In this document: one piece after another, positions 22,956-35,639 of the stretch | Numbering within the stretch: position 1 is the stretch's first letter | Layout: each line of letters begins with the position of its first letter | NCBI GenBank assembly: GCA_001600415.1 | Contig: BCJX01000005.1 | Location: 1,418,032 to 1,482,031 of the forward strand | Origin: Pascua guehoae | Lineage: Eukaryota; Basidiomycota; Tremellomycetes; Trichosporonales; Trichosporonaceae | DNA: 64,000 nucleotides | Direction: 5' to 3' | Notes under the pieces: model-generated | Seen by the model: the letters and a program-made list of their open reading frames with translations, nothing else | Told to the model about the DNA's origin: nothing | The model's database searches: none | Program-made: the position numbers and the translations under genes

Positions 22956-24878
22956 CGGTGCCAGGACAATTTACGAGGGCTGCTCGGAGGGTGTTTTGTT
23001 AGTTTGCCAGAAAATACATCATGTCGGATACTGTATTCTTTGATGGGTGTCTCATGCGTTATACTGTAGTCTTTCCTTGGTCCCATTCACGCGACCTTGA
23101 TAATATCCATGTAGCCAGCTGGCTGTCTTCATAGTCTCAGTGGTGGAGACAGACGGAGTAAGAGTCGAACACAGAGGCCAAAAGGACTGGATGTTCTGAG
23201 GATTGCACGTCGGGATTCCTGCAGGTGTGTTACTACTATACTAGACACCCTTATAATGATCTCTCGCCAGTCGTCGTCCTATTAGTTTCGTCTGAGACGA
23301 CCCGCGCGAACGTCTCTGAGTCGCGAGAGCGATGCCGGGCTCGGCCACCAGCGGCCGATAGGCCCTGTGCCGGTCTCGCGTCGATCGCAGTAGTCGGGAG
23401 TACGTGGGCGTGCATTGTGATCGTGTCTCAGGCGTATGAATTGAACCAAAGCTGTGGTTTCGCGGTGGCTGTGATTGGCGGCGACGGCTGAGAGCTCAAG
23501 CAATTGTCCTAGTACGTCCATGTCTGTGTTGCTTGGCGCGTGAAAAGTAACGTGGCAGCGGTGGGAATAGCACTAGTCGCATGGTCGCATTGTGTCATGA
23601 AGTATCGTCCAAACACCCATTGACAACAAGTATGTTTGGCCTCGGCCATCCCTTGGCATCTTGCAACACGTAGAGATAGCGAGATTGAATAAGAGACAGA
23701 CCCACGAGTCGGCGCTGTTTGCCATTGTATCGTGTCAGCGTACACTGACAGCAGCCAACTTGCAGACCGGCAAGTGTGGGCAGGGACAACTTTGGTACGT
23801 GGAGTGGCGAGCGTGCCAGTGTTTCTAAGTGGGCCCCAGTGGCCAGTGTCTAGCATCATGTCCTTGCAACACGCGACCGACCCCATACTCCTCATGGACC
23901 ACTGCAACGTCCCCGCAGACATCACGGTTCGATCGCCATGAACGAGACGCCCGCTTTGTCCAGCGGTTCAATGACACGTATTGTCTTGCCTTGTCGAGCT
24001 GACAATCTGACCCTTGTGGCGAGCCTCGCAAATATGCACTGTGCCTACTATACCCGTACGCATGTCCAATGTCTTGTCTCTGGACGTTGGTCTGGTAGTA
24101 GGTGTGGGGCGGGGAGGAGGCGTCGTAACCACTCGACTTGGTCGCATCCGCGATACCGAATAGTGAGCAGCGCGGCCATGCCCTGCTCCTGCAAAGCAGA
24201 CTTGGCGAGCTGTGCCGCACATCAACGCGGTTTGCACACGGCCTGTGGATACTCGGACTGGGTACGGGGTCCTGGCCAGGGGTCCGCACAGGCTTACCAG
24301 TTGCAGACATGTGTGGCCATTGAGCCGAGGGCCGAGGGCCGAACAAGTAGGCGCCGAAGCCGCACATCCGTCTCGTCCCCGCATCCCAGGTGGTCGCCGC
24401 CACTCACCCTGCAATGATGGCGTACTGGCGTGCCTCCCTCCCGATCCCGGCGTTTCGAGTTTCAGCGTGTGCTCCCCACCCGCCAGCCCGACACAAGCGC
24501 GCAAGCGCATGTACCCTTCTAGTCACCCGCTGCATGCTATGTATACCCCGTCCGCCCCCCGCAGATCAGCGACTCGTCCAAGCGTCCACCACGTTCCACC
24601 ATCACATCACACGCGGCACGTCGCCGAGCCGTATCAGACCTATCGATCATCGCCCAGACCCTCTGCACGGCACCCCCGATCCCCAGTCGATACCCCACAG
24701 GTGATCGGGGCATGTATCGGGCGAGGGCAGGCCCCCCACACTGCACCCCCCGCCGGGCCCCGCCAACGCACCCACCCCCCCCCCCCCCCCCCCGACGGCC
24801 AACTACAACTTCCCCGGGGGGCGGACGCCGCGGGGCGGCATGGAGACCCCGCCGCACGAGCGTCGGGGGATCAGCAGA
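22956..24878. other. Region without a supportable gene, ending at an assembly gap
   Basis: Nothing convincing is seen between the transcription factor and the gap. Toward the end (about 24530-24878) the + strand becomes rich in Pro, Ser, His and Arg codons and passes a run of 19 C (24775-24793). It could be the 5' end of a Pro-rich protein whose remainder is lost in the gap, but no exon can be fixed. Confidence 0.4.
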
Positions 24879-25794
24879 NNNNNNNNNNNNNNNNNNNNNN
24901 NNNNNNNNNNNNNNNNNNNNNNNNNNNNNNNNNNNNNNNNNNNNNNNNNNNNNNNNNNNNNNNNNNNNNNNNNNNNNNNNNNNNNNNNNNNNNNNNNNNN
25001 NNNNNNNNNNNNNNNNNNNNNNNNNNNNNNNNNNNNNNNNNNNNNNNNNNNNNNNNNNNNNNNNNNNNNNNNNNNNNNNNNNNNNNNNNNNNNNNNNNNN
25101 NNNNNNNNNNNNNNNNNNNNNNNNNNNNNNNNNNNNNNNNNNNNNNNNNNNNNNNNNNNNNNNNNNNNNNNNNNNNNNNNNNNNNNNNNNNNNNNNNNNN
25201 NNNNNNNNNNNNNNNNNNNNNNNNNNNNNNNNNNNNNNNNNNNNNNNNNNNNNNNNNNNNNNNNNNNNNNNNNNNNNNNNNNNNNNNNNNNNNNNNNNNN
25301 NNNNNNNNNNNNNNNNNNNNNNNNNNNNNNNNNNNNNNNNNNNNNNNNNNNNNNNNNNNNNNNNNNNNNNNNNNNNNNNNNNNNNNNNNNNNNNNNNNNN
25401 NNNNNNNNNNNNNNNNNNNNNNNNNNNNNNNNNNNNNNNNNNNNNNNNNNNNNNNNNNNNNNNNNNNNNNNNNNNNNNNNNNNNNNNNNNNNNNNNNNNN
25501 NNNNNNNNNNNNNNNNNNNNNNNNNNNNNNNNNNNNNNNNNNNNNNNNNNNNNNNNNNNNNNNNNNNNNNNNNNNNNNNNNNNNNNNNNNNNNNNNNNNN
25601 NNNNNNNNNNNNNNNNNNNNNNNNNNNNNNNNNNNNNNNNNNNNNNNNNNNNNNNNNNNNNNNNNNNNNNNNNNNNNNNNNNNNNNNNNNNNNNNNNNNN
25701 NNNNNNNNNNNNNNNNNNNNNNNNNNNNNNNNNNNNNNNNNNNNNNNNNNNNNNNNNNNNNNNNNNNNNNNNNNNNNNNNNNNNNNNNNNNNNN
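24879..25794. other. Assembly gap (916 N)
   Basis: An unbroken run of N. It begins 85 bases after a 19-C homopolymer. All open frames that cross it are artefacts of translating N. Confidence 0.99.
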
Positions 25795-28700
25795 GGGTAT
25801 GGGGGTTAGGATGGGGCTGAGGGTGGGGAGGGTGAGAGTGATGCGGAGAGGCACGAATGTCGGTAATGTACAAGAGGCGAGACGCTGGCGAGGTGACCGG
25901 AGCGGACGAGCGGGCGCGTCGGCGTTGGTCATTAGGCCACGTTTGTTTCGTCGTGTCGCCTACTTGACCCCTGCAGGCTGCAGCCCGCAGGCTGCCATCT
26001 GCCCATGTGGGCAGCAAGGTTTGTCGCGGAGGCCCAGTCGCGTTGGGCGATTTTGCACCGTTTGAACCTCGAAACTCTGAGGTCTGCCGATTCTGACTCG
26101 TCGCGGGTCGACTTGGCACGACACCTCACCCTCACCCTCGACCTCGAGGTCACGCGAGTGGCTCACGTGCTCTGCCCCTAGCTTGCCTGCATATCTACAT
26201 AGCCTGTTCTGCGACAAGGGGTACCATGTGCCCGCTCGGACGCTTGGCGGGCGGGTATGGCGTACCCGCCAGGCCCAGGTCCTGCCGCGACACGAGAGAT
26301 CGATCTGGGTGATGTTTCTTCCACGACGTACAGCGGCCAACTGTGGCGGTGGGAACAGGTGCTTGTCTTGTCATTTGCGCACCTCGTCCTTGCCAGGGCG
26401 TTAGAGTGGCACGTGTGGCCAGTAGAGAGTAAGGGGGCGGCTGTCATCCGGCTCGAATCTGGCCTCTACATGCTCTACACCCTCTGCATGACGTTGAATA
26501 CCAGCAGGCGGCTGTGATGCAGCCGGCATGGAAACGCTGTGGACGCCCACACTAGTCCGGGAACATGCTCTGCGTTCTACGTTCTCCCAGGTCCAGGGGC
26601 GATAGGCGTTGGGATCCGGCATCAGCGCAACGCCTATCACCTATCACTCTTCACCCGGTGAGGGGCACCAGATAGCGGCCGAGCGCGCCGAGGGGCCGAT
26701 AAAAATCCGTGGTTTGCCCCGTGGGGATGCGACTGTTGATCGGTTTTGGCGGTAGAGGTGGGCCGCGGGATTGCGGGTGTGGCCATTTTCGCGAGGCACG
26801 TAAAGTATACCGGGCAGATAGGATTGGAGGCGGGTGTGCTTGTGCGTGTGCATGTGCGGAGGAAGTGGTCAGCATGGCTCTGTGCACGCTTGGTGACAAA
26901 AGTGGCACCTGGAACACCTGGAACACCTGGAAAATATGCCGGCGCGCAGATGGACGGACCATGGACGCCGACACGACCCTGGTCCGGAGCTTGAGGCCGC
27001 CCCAAAGTCTGTCATCTGCCGCGATGCCATGTCCGAGATCGAAATGTCACGAGCTCGGAGCCCCGGGCCACGCCCTCGATGTCCCCCAAGCCCTTGCGAG
27101 CGGCCAAGCGGGCAAGCACGGGTGATATGTATGCGGATGTTTTGCAGCGAGTCATGTTTCGGACCCCGTCAAAGCACGGCCGGGTTCGAAAATACTCTGT
27201 TACACGGACACTCGAGGGCCTCTGCCATGGTTCTGCACGACGACGTCTAGTTGGTCACCCTGCCTCGGTAACGCGGCAACTTACGCCACCAAATTCGAAA
27301 ATGACACTCTGTACAAAACGCCAGAAACCACAAAGGAGCGTTTTGGACGAGGCGTCCTGGCCGTTCGTGGTGTCAGGTCCTGATTTCGTGGCCCGTCGCA
27401 TCGCCGACCCCAGAGACACACCCCCACACTCCGAGACTCCGGGTCGGACTGGCTCCCGGCTCACAGTAGCCTCGGAGAGAAGCACACTCCGACCCTCCGA
27501 CACGCAGCCGAGACGAAGACTGGCCAAATAAAATCCGCCATGCCACATGCCACATGCCACTTGCCACAAGTAGTGGCACACTGGAGCCCTTCCGGATACA
27601 ATGCTCGCCGGCGCCACTGATGCGCGGGCGGCGGCGTCGACGGTTCCAGGCGTCCGCAGGCTTGCACTAACGTCTTCTTGGCTTGCGTTCCAGCATGCAT
27701 CTAGCGGCTAGGCTGCACGTTCGATTGCAGAGCTCCACAGTACAGTCACTTGGGGCCATGCCTTGTCACCGCCTATGTACATGTACCGGTGCCAGCGCCA
27801 CGGCGTCACTGCTGCGCGGGTCGGTCGGCAGATTACACCATTGGCCCCGGCCCGGTTGCAGGCCGCCTGGGGATATTGCTACTTTGTGTTGCGCCTTGGT
27901 GGCTAATACGCTAATTGCTGTGCCACCTGGCTGATCTGCGCTGCGGCCTAATGAGTGCGGCGTGGTGGCATTGGTGGCGTGTGGTCATGGCCAGCATGGC
28001 TGACAATGGCGACATGGGGTAGCATATGTAGCATGTGGTTTGTGGCGGCGGCATGGCGCACAGGTTGGAGCGGCGAGGCGCTTTCGGGTGGATATTGTAT
28101 GCACCGGTAGTCCAAAACGTCGTCCCGGGTAGGCATAACAGATGTGGTTGGAAGCAACAGACGAGTGTACGCGAGTGTGGCAGTCAGTATAACGACACTG
28201 CAGAGACGACAAGGTTCTATGACGTAGATTGCCGATGCGTGTTCGAGATTGACAAGAGGAGCGAGTTTGGAGGTGGTGGTGGCACGGGCACATGCACCAC
28301 GAGCACGGCAGCCAGACAGGCACCCGTCTGCCCGAGGTCACCAGATGATAGTGTTGAGCGAGAAGAGAGCCAAAAAAAAAAAAAAGGTTTGAGCGACCGG
28401 GCCAAGACGAGCCGGAATAACCGTAGTGCCTCCCTCGGCATTTGCGCCGACAGGGTTGCAACTTCGATTTAGCTGGGGCTGTGGGGGGATGTGTGCATGC
28501 GTGCGGCAATGGCCCGTGCCGTGTTAGCCCCGTACATACCATCAGCCCCCCCCCCTTGTCGCTCTTAAACACCGGGTGTGTTCCCTGAACATAACCCCAG
28601 TAGTAATGTGTGTACATTTTGGGCTCAAGAGCAACAACCGCCAGAACCGCCACTGTTCGCACTACAGTATCCTATCGCAGGGTTTGTGGGCCCTGTTTCT

Positions 28701-30918
28701 CTGCCCATCCATGTCACCATATCACCATGCCATGCTCACGGCTACCTAGCTACCTACCGCCTCGCTAAAGCAAAAGCTTTTCCAATCAAGAGTGGCCATG
28801 AATCCATTCCAGCTGCCACTGACATTTTTATGCAGGATATTCTAGGGCTCGGCAAGATTATGATGGCGCAAGCCTCCTTATGGATCTAGGCATTTCTGGC
28901 ATCTGGGCATCTCATCCCTGGCTTCGTCTCTTCTCCCTTATCGCCCCCGCCCCTCCTCCCTCCCCAAAAACAAAAAGTTGGTGGTCATGCGATCATGCAC
29001 CAGAGCTACAGCTACAATCTACGCAAAAGAATATCCAACTGACGGGGCTCCGATGCTCGACGACGACCATGCTCTGCATCCGCGTGCCTACGTACCTGCG
29101 CACCCTGTGCCGCCTCCCCTTATCCTTGTGTCGATGCTTTGCCTGTGTGCGTGCGTGTCGAAGCAGTGTGTCTTTCGCAGAGCATGCTCGTGCGCATCTC
29201 TGGTTTGTGTTCCCTGTTTACACTCGTAGGATCCTGGATCATGCTGCGTATCCTACCTACCCTGCCTTGCTGCTCAGCGTGTGCCAGAGGGCACAATGCG
29301 CCAGTTTTGCTCCGCTCATGCGCATGTGGCCACCCTGCGATGCCTGCAGGCATCCTGTACAGTATCCTGTATCCTGTATGCATGCTTGCCTGTTCTGGGA
29401 TGTTACCTGGAGTCGAGAGTGAAATGGAGCCGTGGTTCGGTTACCTATGGACGCACGTGGCCAATGGGTTAGTTAGCCGGCCTGGCCGTGACCCCATCCC
29501 CCCCCCATACCCCCATACCCACGTACCGCCCGCCCGCCCGTCTACTGTATGCTGCCGTGCCGATCGCCTGACCCGGTTACCAAAATCAAAATCCATTGCC
29601 GCCCGCCCTCCTGCCCCGTGGCCCGTGGCCTCTGACCCCCCGCAAAGTCGGCCTCTCTGCCCCGCTGCTGCCTGCCTGCGATATTCTGCCTACAACTCGT
29701 GCACTAACTACCTGGCAGGCAGCATCCACACGACCGTCATCAGTTGTGCAGCGTGCATTGCCGCCTCTTGCCTCGTGCCTGCAACTACTGCCTGCTTGCT
29801 TGCTGGGGGGGGGGGGGGCTACCTGCCAGCAGCCGCCGCCTGGTCGCCTCATCGGCATTCTGCCCTTCTTTTGTGCATGTATATCCATAACCCACCCATC
29901 CAAGCGCCCGCCTGCATGCCTGCCCGCCTGCCCGCCTGCCCGCACGACGCACAAGCCCTTGCTGCTGCTCCCTCCCTCCCTCCCTTCCTCCCTCCCTCCC
30001 CTTGCCATTTCCTTTCCCCAAACTAAACTTGGGTAGCCGGCTCTCAACATATCCATGTCTCTTGGTCGTTTCTCTCTATTTCTACTCGCTGCTCGCCATT
30101 CAACTGTAGCCCATTGCTTGGTCACTCCCCTTTGATTCACCATCATCCCCGCCCCCGCCCACCCATCCATCCATCCTTGCTCGCCCCAAATCCGCCACCG
30201 CTCCTCGACCTCGACCTCGACCCTTTTGCCCAGTCCGCTCGGTATTCTATTCTCCGCGCGTGTTGACAAACCCTTGTCACCCACCCCCACAGTCGAGTCG
30301 CCCACGACCACTCCACCCAAACCCGCCCAAACGCCCAAACTCCCACCCCACCACCCCAGCCTATAGCCTAGCCACCACGCCGGGCCACAGACTGGACCAC
30401 TACCACCTACCTACCTACCTCCCAGCCAGACCGGCCTGCACCCAATCTCTGATCTGTGGGCGGCGGACGACGCGATCGAGACATCTATCGTCACCAAGAC
30501 TTGTCCCGGTCCGCCTCTGCCTGCCTACCTACCCACCTACAACCCCCTCTTTAGCTTCCCTCCTTGACAACACCTACGTCCTTTGAGCCCGCGTAGCGCA
30601 GCAGCCGATCACGAGGTGTTGCTTGCGAAGGCCGGCTGTTTTTTTTCTTCCATTCTTCTACGTGCGACTAGTCGGTTGTTGGCTCCCCAAAAGCAGCGAG
30701 TCGACATAGCATTCCAACCCAGCCAGTCTATCTGGTGAGAGTATATCTCCGTACCTGCCGGGTGCCACCCACCGACCGACCCAATTTCATCCCCAACAAA
30801 CGCGCCTCGACCGGCATAGCCGTTCCCGGCACCACCGCCACACCCTTTCCTGCCAACCCATTAAAGAGCCGCCGCTCCCACCACCGCCGGCACCGCACAT
30901 CCACCTGCTGCTGGTCTC

Positions 30919-30967
<49 letters not shown>

Positions 30968-31111
30968 ACCCCACCCCTCCGCGCTCTCTACACCAGAGCC
31001 TCCGACCCCCCCTCTTTGCCTGCATTCATCCACCGCGCGGGCGGCCCCTCGTCACCCGACACCCCGCGCGCCGCTGTCACCGTGCCTCGCTTCCCGCCTA
31101 TCGGGCACGCG
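25795..31111. other. 5.3-kb region without a supportable gene
   Basis: Frames here are short, overlap on both strands and lack family features. Landmarks are a run of A at about 28373-28385, a run of 14 G at 29805-29818, a CCTCCCTCC-type pyrimidine repeat near 29965-30000, and a 48-C run at 30920-30967. From about 28900 the + strand is strongly pyrimidine-rich with CCACC and CTACC repeats, like an extended promoter or 5' leader of the gene beginning at 31112. Long leaders are known for fungal regulators, but this is inference. Confidence 0.4.
30920..30967. repeat. Poly-C tract (48 C)
   Basis: An uninterrupted run of 48 C, ending 144 bases upstream of the ATG at 31112 and probably within its 5' leader. 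Its length in the assembly is unlikely to be exact. Confidence 0.95.
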
Positions 31112-33025
31112 ATGCCCCCCATTACATCCCCACGCCGCTCGGCGTTCCATGGGGGTCCTGCGCCGCTTGGACGACCAGTCTCGGTGCCGATCCCCGGGGC
31201 GGGGATGATGACGAGCCCAACGAGCATGTCGGCGGGGTCTAGCCCCATGAGCCTGGGGCGGCAGCTGAACGGCACCGCCGCCCCGGGCCATTCGTCGTCG
31301 TATCACCATGGCAATCATCCCCACAATTCCGGCCACTCGGCCCACTCGCAACCGGGTGGCACCCACGGAGCTTCCGCCGCTTCCGCCGCGGCGGGCGGCC
31401 ACCACCACAGCCACCACGCCCCGGGTACCAACATGCACAGTCCCACCGGTAGCGCCCACACAAACGGCAATGCGCACAGCAGCAGCTTCAGCCACAGTAT
31501 GCACGCTGCGCCGTACATGGTCGCGCTAGCCGGGTGGCCTGAACCGGTCTTTGTCTCGGAATCTCGCGACACATGGGAGAAGAAGCGTAGCCGCCCGACG
31601 ACGCCGACAGGACACCGCCCCAGCGGCCTGTCGTCGTCGCTCCCACCCCTGTCGGGTATGGAGTTTCGCGACGGCATCGGTGGCGATCACCACATTGTCC
31701 CCGGCCCCGCACTGCACTCTTCATCGTCGTCGTCGTACGCGCACGCGCACGCGCACGGCATGGGCATGACGCGTACCGCGTCGGGTAATGTCCCCATTGA
31801 CCCTGCGCTGCGCTCGCGCCCGACGTCTCCCACAGCGGCGGCACACGCAGCGCAGCAGATGAGCGGGTTCCCGACTTCGTCTGCGCGCGACACGGATGAC
31901 GGGAGCACAGCATCGGGACCCTCGGCATCTGCGTCGGCAGTCACGAGCAACGCGTCGACACCGAGCGTGGGCCCCACGCCATCTGGTGCCCCGCCGCCCT
32001 TTCTCTCGCTCGCCCCGGTGACTGCCTCGGCTGCGTCCATGGCTATTTCGTCCCCACCGGCAACCGCGACCACGTCAACATCAGCCTCGAGCGCTGCGTC
32101 GAGCGTGCACAATAGCTCACACTCGCACGGCCCACACCACCACGCGCACGGCAACCCGGCCGCCGCGGCTGCCGCCGCACAGCACGCCCAGCACGTCCTC
32201 GCGGCCCGCAACGTGCGCAGGCACGTTGGCGGTTTTGCCGACCCTCGGTACGCCAACAATGCGAGCGTCCTCGGCGTCCGCGGTCGCTCCCTCCGTGTGG
32301 CGCCCGCGTGGACGACGGCCGGTAGCGCGCGGCGGGCCCCCCAGCCTCCAGGCGCGTCGCCGGCATCGACACAGGCCGCATTGCCAGGTCAGTCGGCAGC
32401 GCCACTGGCGTCGTCTCCAGGCCAAGCACCCGGCCGCCGCGCGTCGCCGCCCGCGACCTCGGCCTCGGCAGGCGTCATCCACGCTGCCGGTGCGCGCTTC
32501 CGCGACCCCAGAGTCGGCCTCATTGCCGTGCCCCACGTCGCCCACCGCGCTGTCCCAGAAGTCTGGCCACCACCGGCCCCACATGTCGTGAGCGAAGTGT
32601 ACCCGCGCGACCCAGACTCGCCGTGGATGTGGGCCAGCAGTGCGTCGCCGTCTGTCGTGTCTGTCGGCAACAGCACAAACCCCAGCAACGCCAACAGTCC
32701 GTACGGCGGCAGCCCCCGGCGCGGCCAGAGCCCCAAGGCGCCTCCAACCATCAAGGAGGAAAAAGTCGAGGACACGCACGCCACGACACCCCACCACCAC
32801 AAGGACGCAGAAGACATGGGCATTTCCGCCGCACCCACGCCGCGCGAGCTCAAGGAAGAGTACCACGAGCCCCCGCCCCGCGAACGCGAGCGTGAACGCG
32901 AACGCGAGAGCTACCGCGACCACGTCTCACAGCGGCCGATTGCGCGCGAGCACCCATACTCGAACACGCGCGGGAGCAGCGTCGGGGAGAGCGAAGAAGG
33001 CATGGATGTCGATCCGCAACTATAG
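31112..33025 (+). CDS. Large low-complexity, probably nuclear protein of unknown function
   Basis: A single exon of 637 aa from the first ATG; the same frame stays open upstream without an ATG. I do not recognise a family. The protein is mostly disordered: Ser/Thr/Pro-rich throughout, His-rich blocks (GGHHHSHH, GPHHHAHG), a poly-Ala stretch, and an RERERERERE run near the C-terminus. Two less repetitive segments may be conserved: AGWPEPVFVSESRDTWEKKR (roughly residues 135-155) and VPEVWPPPAPHVVSEVYPR (roughly 490-510). A TIKEEKVED segment resembles a sumoylation consensus (psi-K-x-E). The end is acidic (GESEEGMDVDPQL). The long upstream non-coding region and the composition suggest a regulatory protein, but there is no DNA-binding domain that I can see. 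Confidence 0.7.
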   Translation: MPPITSPRRSAFHGGPAPLGRPVSVPIPGAGMMTSPTSMSAGSSPMSLGRQLNGTAAPGHSSSYHHGNHPHNSGHSAHSQPGGTHGASAASAAAGGHHHSHHAPGTNMHSPTGSAHTNGNAHSSSFSHSMHAAPYMVALAGWPEPVFVSESRDTWEKKRSRPTTPTGHRPSGLSSSLPPLSGMEFRDGIGGDHHIVPGPALHSSSSSSYAHAHAHGMGMTRTASGNVPIDPALRSRPTSPTAAAHAAQQMSGFPTSSARDTDDGSTASGPSASASAVTSNASTPSVGPTPSGAPPPFLSLAPVTASAASMAISSPPATATTSTSASSAASSVHNSSHSHGPHHHAHGNPAAAAAAAQHAQHVLAARNVRRHVGGFADPRYANNASVLGVRGRSLRVAPAWTTAGSARRAPQPPGASPASTQAALPGQSAAPLASSPGQAPGRRASPPATSASAGVIHAAGARFRDPRVGLIAVPHVAHRAVPEVWPPPAPHVVSEVYPRDPDSPWMWASSASPSVVSVGNSTNPSNANSPYGGSPRRGQSPKAPPTIKEEKVEDTHATTPHHHKDAEDMGISAAPTPRELKEEYHEPPPRERERERERESYRDHVSQRPIAREHPYSNTRGSSVGESEEGMDVDPQL

Positions 33026-34074
33026 TGTTTAGTGTACCATCATGTAAATGCTCCGCAGCCGTCGTCGGCGGTGGCCCGCTATAATATAATGCGTAAACAC
33101 TGAGGCTGCACCTGCAGACGGCGTCGTGTGGACCAGGGGCGTATCTGAAGTACAAGCATGTCAAGTACAGACTAGTAGCAGTGAAGCAATGTATGAACCG
33201 CTCAAGTGTAACCGTCTGGCAACTGGTGCATGAACCGTTCGTGTGTGTAGACTTCTCGCAACTGGTGCATGTTTGTCATCCTCCACCTCGAGGAGCTAGT
33301 AGCAACTGCTACATACCAACCAGTCGTCCTGGTACAGTCAACAAGTTGCACTGGTACACGGCCGGTACACGGCCCAGGGCACATGCATACGCACAGATGG
33401 TCAACTTGCATAACTTGCATAGATGGACCACATCCAAGCGCGGCCACAGACCCCACCAACCCCACAGCAGAGATCCATCGGCAAGATGGCACGCAGGCGA
33501 GCACGGCGCGAGCATAGCCGGAGCTAAGCTCGAGATCGATGACGACGAGGCGACAGGGGGGTAGGGGGTAGTCTTCCACCGTTGCCCAACGCACTTGCCC
33601 ACATACCTACATGGCAACACCGAGCACCGAGCGGCCAACAGCAAGCAGCCACCTATCAACAGCGTGCATTGCCTGGTGCCAGCACTGCACCTCCAGCAAT
33701 CAAGACGAGACCCCACACACACACGCACAAGGACATGACATGGAGGACAGCAGATTACCGGGTACACTCTACCCGTTCGCTTACCCCCCCTCCCACCTCG
33801 TTTCGCGCCACATCTTGCCCCTTGCCCCTTTCCCCTGACACCCCACCCAACCCACCCACCCCGCCTGACCTGGCCCAACCATCTGACCTCCTGACCTGGC
33901 TACTAGCCGCCGGCAACGACCCCGCATCAGGGCACCCGGTCCCCTGCCTACTGTAGCTTCCAACGGATCTTACTGCGTCCAGCATCAACACCGAACACCG
34001 CTCCGCACCACACACGGTGAAACCCAGTGGCCAGTTGGCGGCGCTGGAAGGGCGGTCGTCAGAGGGGCGAGGCT

Positions 34075-34180
34075 TCAAGGCTTCGAGTCAAGGCGGCAAG
34101 GCTTGGGCTTCAAGACTTCAAGGCATAAGGCTTTGCGGCGGCAAGGCTCAAGACTCAAGGCTTCGCGGCGGCTTGGAGAA
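34075..34180. repeat. Imperfect AAGGCTT(C) repeat cluster
   Basis: Repeated short motifs AAGGCTT, TCAAGACTTCAAGG and GCGGCGGCAAGG recur irregularly over about 100 bases. The pattern suggests an old decayed minisatellite. Confidence 0.6.
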
Positions 34181-34474
34181 TATCAGAATATCCTGGGAAC
34201 GGCCTCCGCATCTGCGGCGCCCGGGGTTGAATTCGACATTGGACATTCGACATGCGACATGACATTCGAATTAGCTGTTATGCTTCCCACCGAGTATCCG
34301 GGACCGAGTGCCGTAAGCCGCACCCGGGCCTGCGGCCAAGTGTGTGGCTTGCGGGCTGGGTGTGAGATGTGCGTGTGGGTTGAGGTGGGTGCCACGGTGG
34401 GTGGTGTCGGCGGCGGTGAGGGTGTGGTGGGGGCGGGTGGGGGCAGTGGATGTGTGGGCTGGGTGAGGGCAGTG

Positions 34475-34545
34475 GATAGGTGTGGACAGGTGGCAGGTGG
34501 ACAGGTGGACAGGCGTGGACAGGTGGACAGGTGTAGACAGTGGAC
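34475..34545. repeat. GTGGACAG minisatellite
   Basis: Several copies of GTGGACAG with spacing of 8-10 bases (GGACAGGTGGACAGGCGTGG and variants). Only the repeat can be described; no function is evident. Confidence 0.75.
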
Positions 34546-34739
34546 TGCATGGGCTGGCGGCCCGCAGGCGTGCGGCCCTGGTCTGCGGGGTTGCAGTTAG
34601 GTTCAGGAGCAAGGCACAAGAGGCACACACCAGCGGGGCCCGCCGCGTGCCGCCGGCAACGGCGGGCGAGGTTACCGAGATCACGGGTCTGGGTGATCAT
34701 GTGGGCGTGGTCCGGAGGTGAGGACCGAGACAACGAGTG

Positions 34740-34865
34740 AGTAGGGTTGGGAGGGTTGGGAGGGTTGGGACGGGGGGTAGGGTTGGGAAGGGTGGTGGTG
34801 TAGGGTTGGAAGGTGGATAGGGTTGGGTACGTTGGGTAGTTGGGTACGTTGGACCGGGTTGCGTT
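34740..34865. repeat. G-rich GGGTTGGGA repeat
   Basis: Tandem GGGTTGGGA units followed by degenerate GGGTTGG and GTTGGGTACG copies. Four or more G-triplets lie within 30 bases, so the + strand could form G-quadruplexes. The motif is telomere-like in composition but is not a regular telomeric hexamer. Confidence 0.75.
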
Positions 34866-35015
34866 GTGGTCAGGTGAACTGGTGACCTGGTCGTGCGAGC
34901 GGTAAACGGCATGACGTCGGTGTCGGGTATGCATGGCCGGTGGGATCTGGCGACGGGTGGGAGGACATGGGAGGGTGGTTGATAGATCTACACGCAGACT
35001 CGGGACTCGGTATCG

Positions 35016-35115
35016 ACTGACATGCAGGTCGGATGGCTGACATGCAGTTTAGACGGCTGATATGCAGTTTAGACGGCTGACATGCAGTTTAGACGGCCGA
35101 CATGCAGTTTAGACG
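35016..35115. repeat. Five exact-length tandem copies of a 20-bp unit
   Basis: Five consecutive 20-base units with consensus GCTGACATGCAGTTTAGACG. The first copy is the most diverged and copies 2-5 differ by one or two bases. The array then decays into GCCGACTTGC. Confidence 0.95.
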
Positions 35116-35639
35116 GCCGACTTGCTAGCAACTCGGGCGGGTGGATGAGGATACCGGTTCCACTTGCATCGCGACCGAGAATCCGAGCCGGTTCGCCAAT
35201 GGCCATGTTCTACGGTAGGCTATGGAAGGACCGGGGGTCGGGTGGGGAGTTGCGGTTGGCAGACCTACTGTACACGTTGTGGTTGGGCAGTTGTGGCTCG
35301 GGAGGCCTGACATGTGGCTCTGGTGGACAAGAGGGAGGGAGGTCCAGCTCGCGTGCCTCGCGACAGAATGGCAGAATCCGGCCCGGTCAGCATACCACAG
35401 TGTTCTGCTGCACTCTGTCTAGGGGCTGTGAAGCAGCGGCGTTCGGTATATCTGCAAATGCTGACGCGTTGTTGTGGCGACCGGCAAATGCTGACATGCT
35501 GCTCAGGCGGCTACGGGGGAGAATATCGGTCCGACTTTGCCAGTGCCTCGTGACAGTGCCTCGCGAGAATGGCAGAATGCAACCTGTGGCAGAACCAACT
35601 GCCACAACTTCATTCCCAAGTGGTTCCGTTCTGCGACCA

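Noticed and set aside
24212..26119. Very long open frames across 24.2-26.1 kb on both strands
   Set aside because: Their length comes from the 916-N gap, which translates without stops. The flanking real sequence is too short to support any of them as a gene.
34740..34865. Internal telomere or telomere-derived repeat
   Set aside because: GGGTTGGGA units are G-rich but not a regular telomeric hexamer, and normal single-copy genes lie on both sides.
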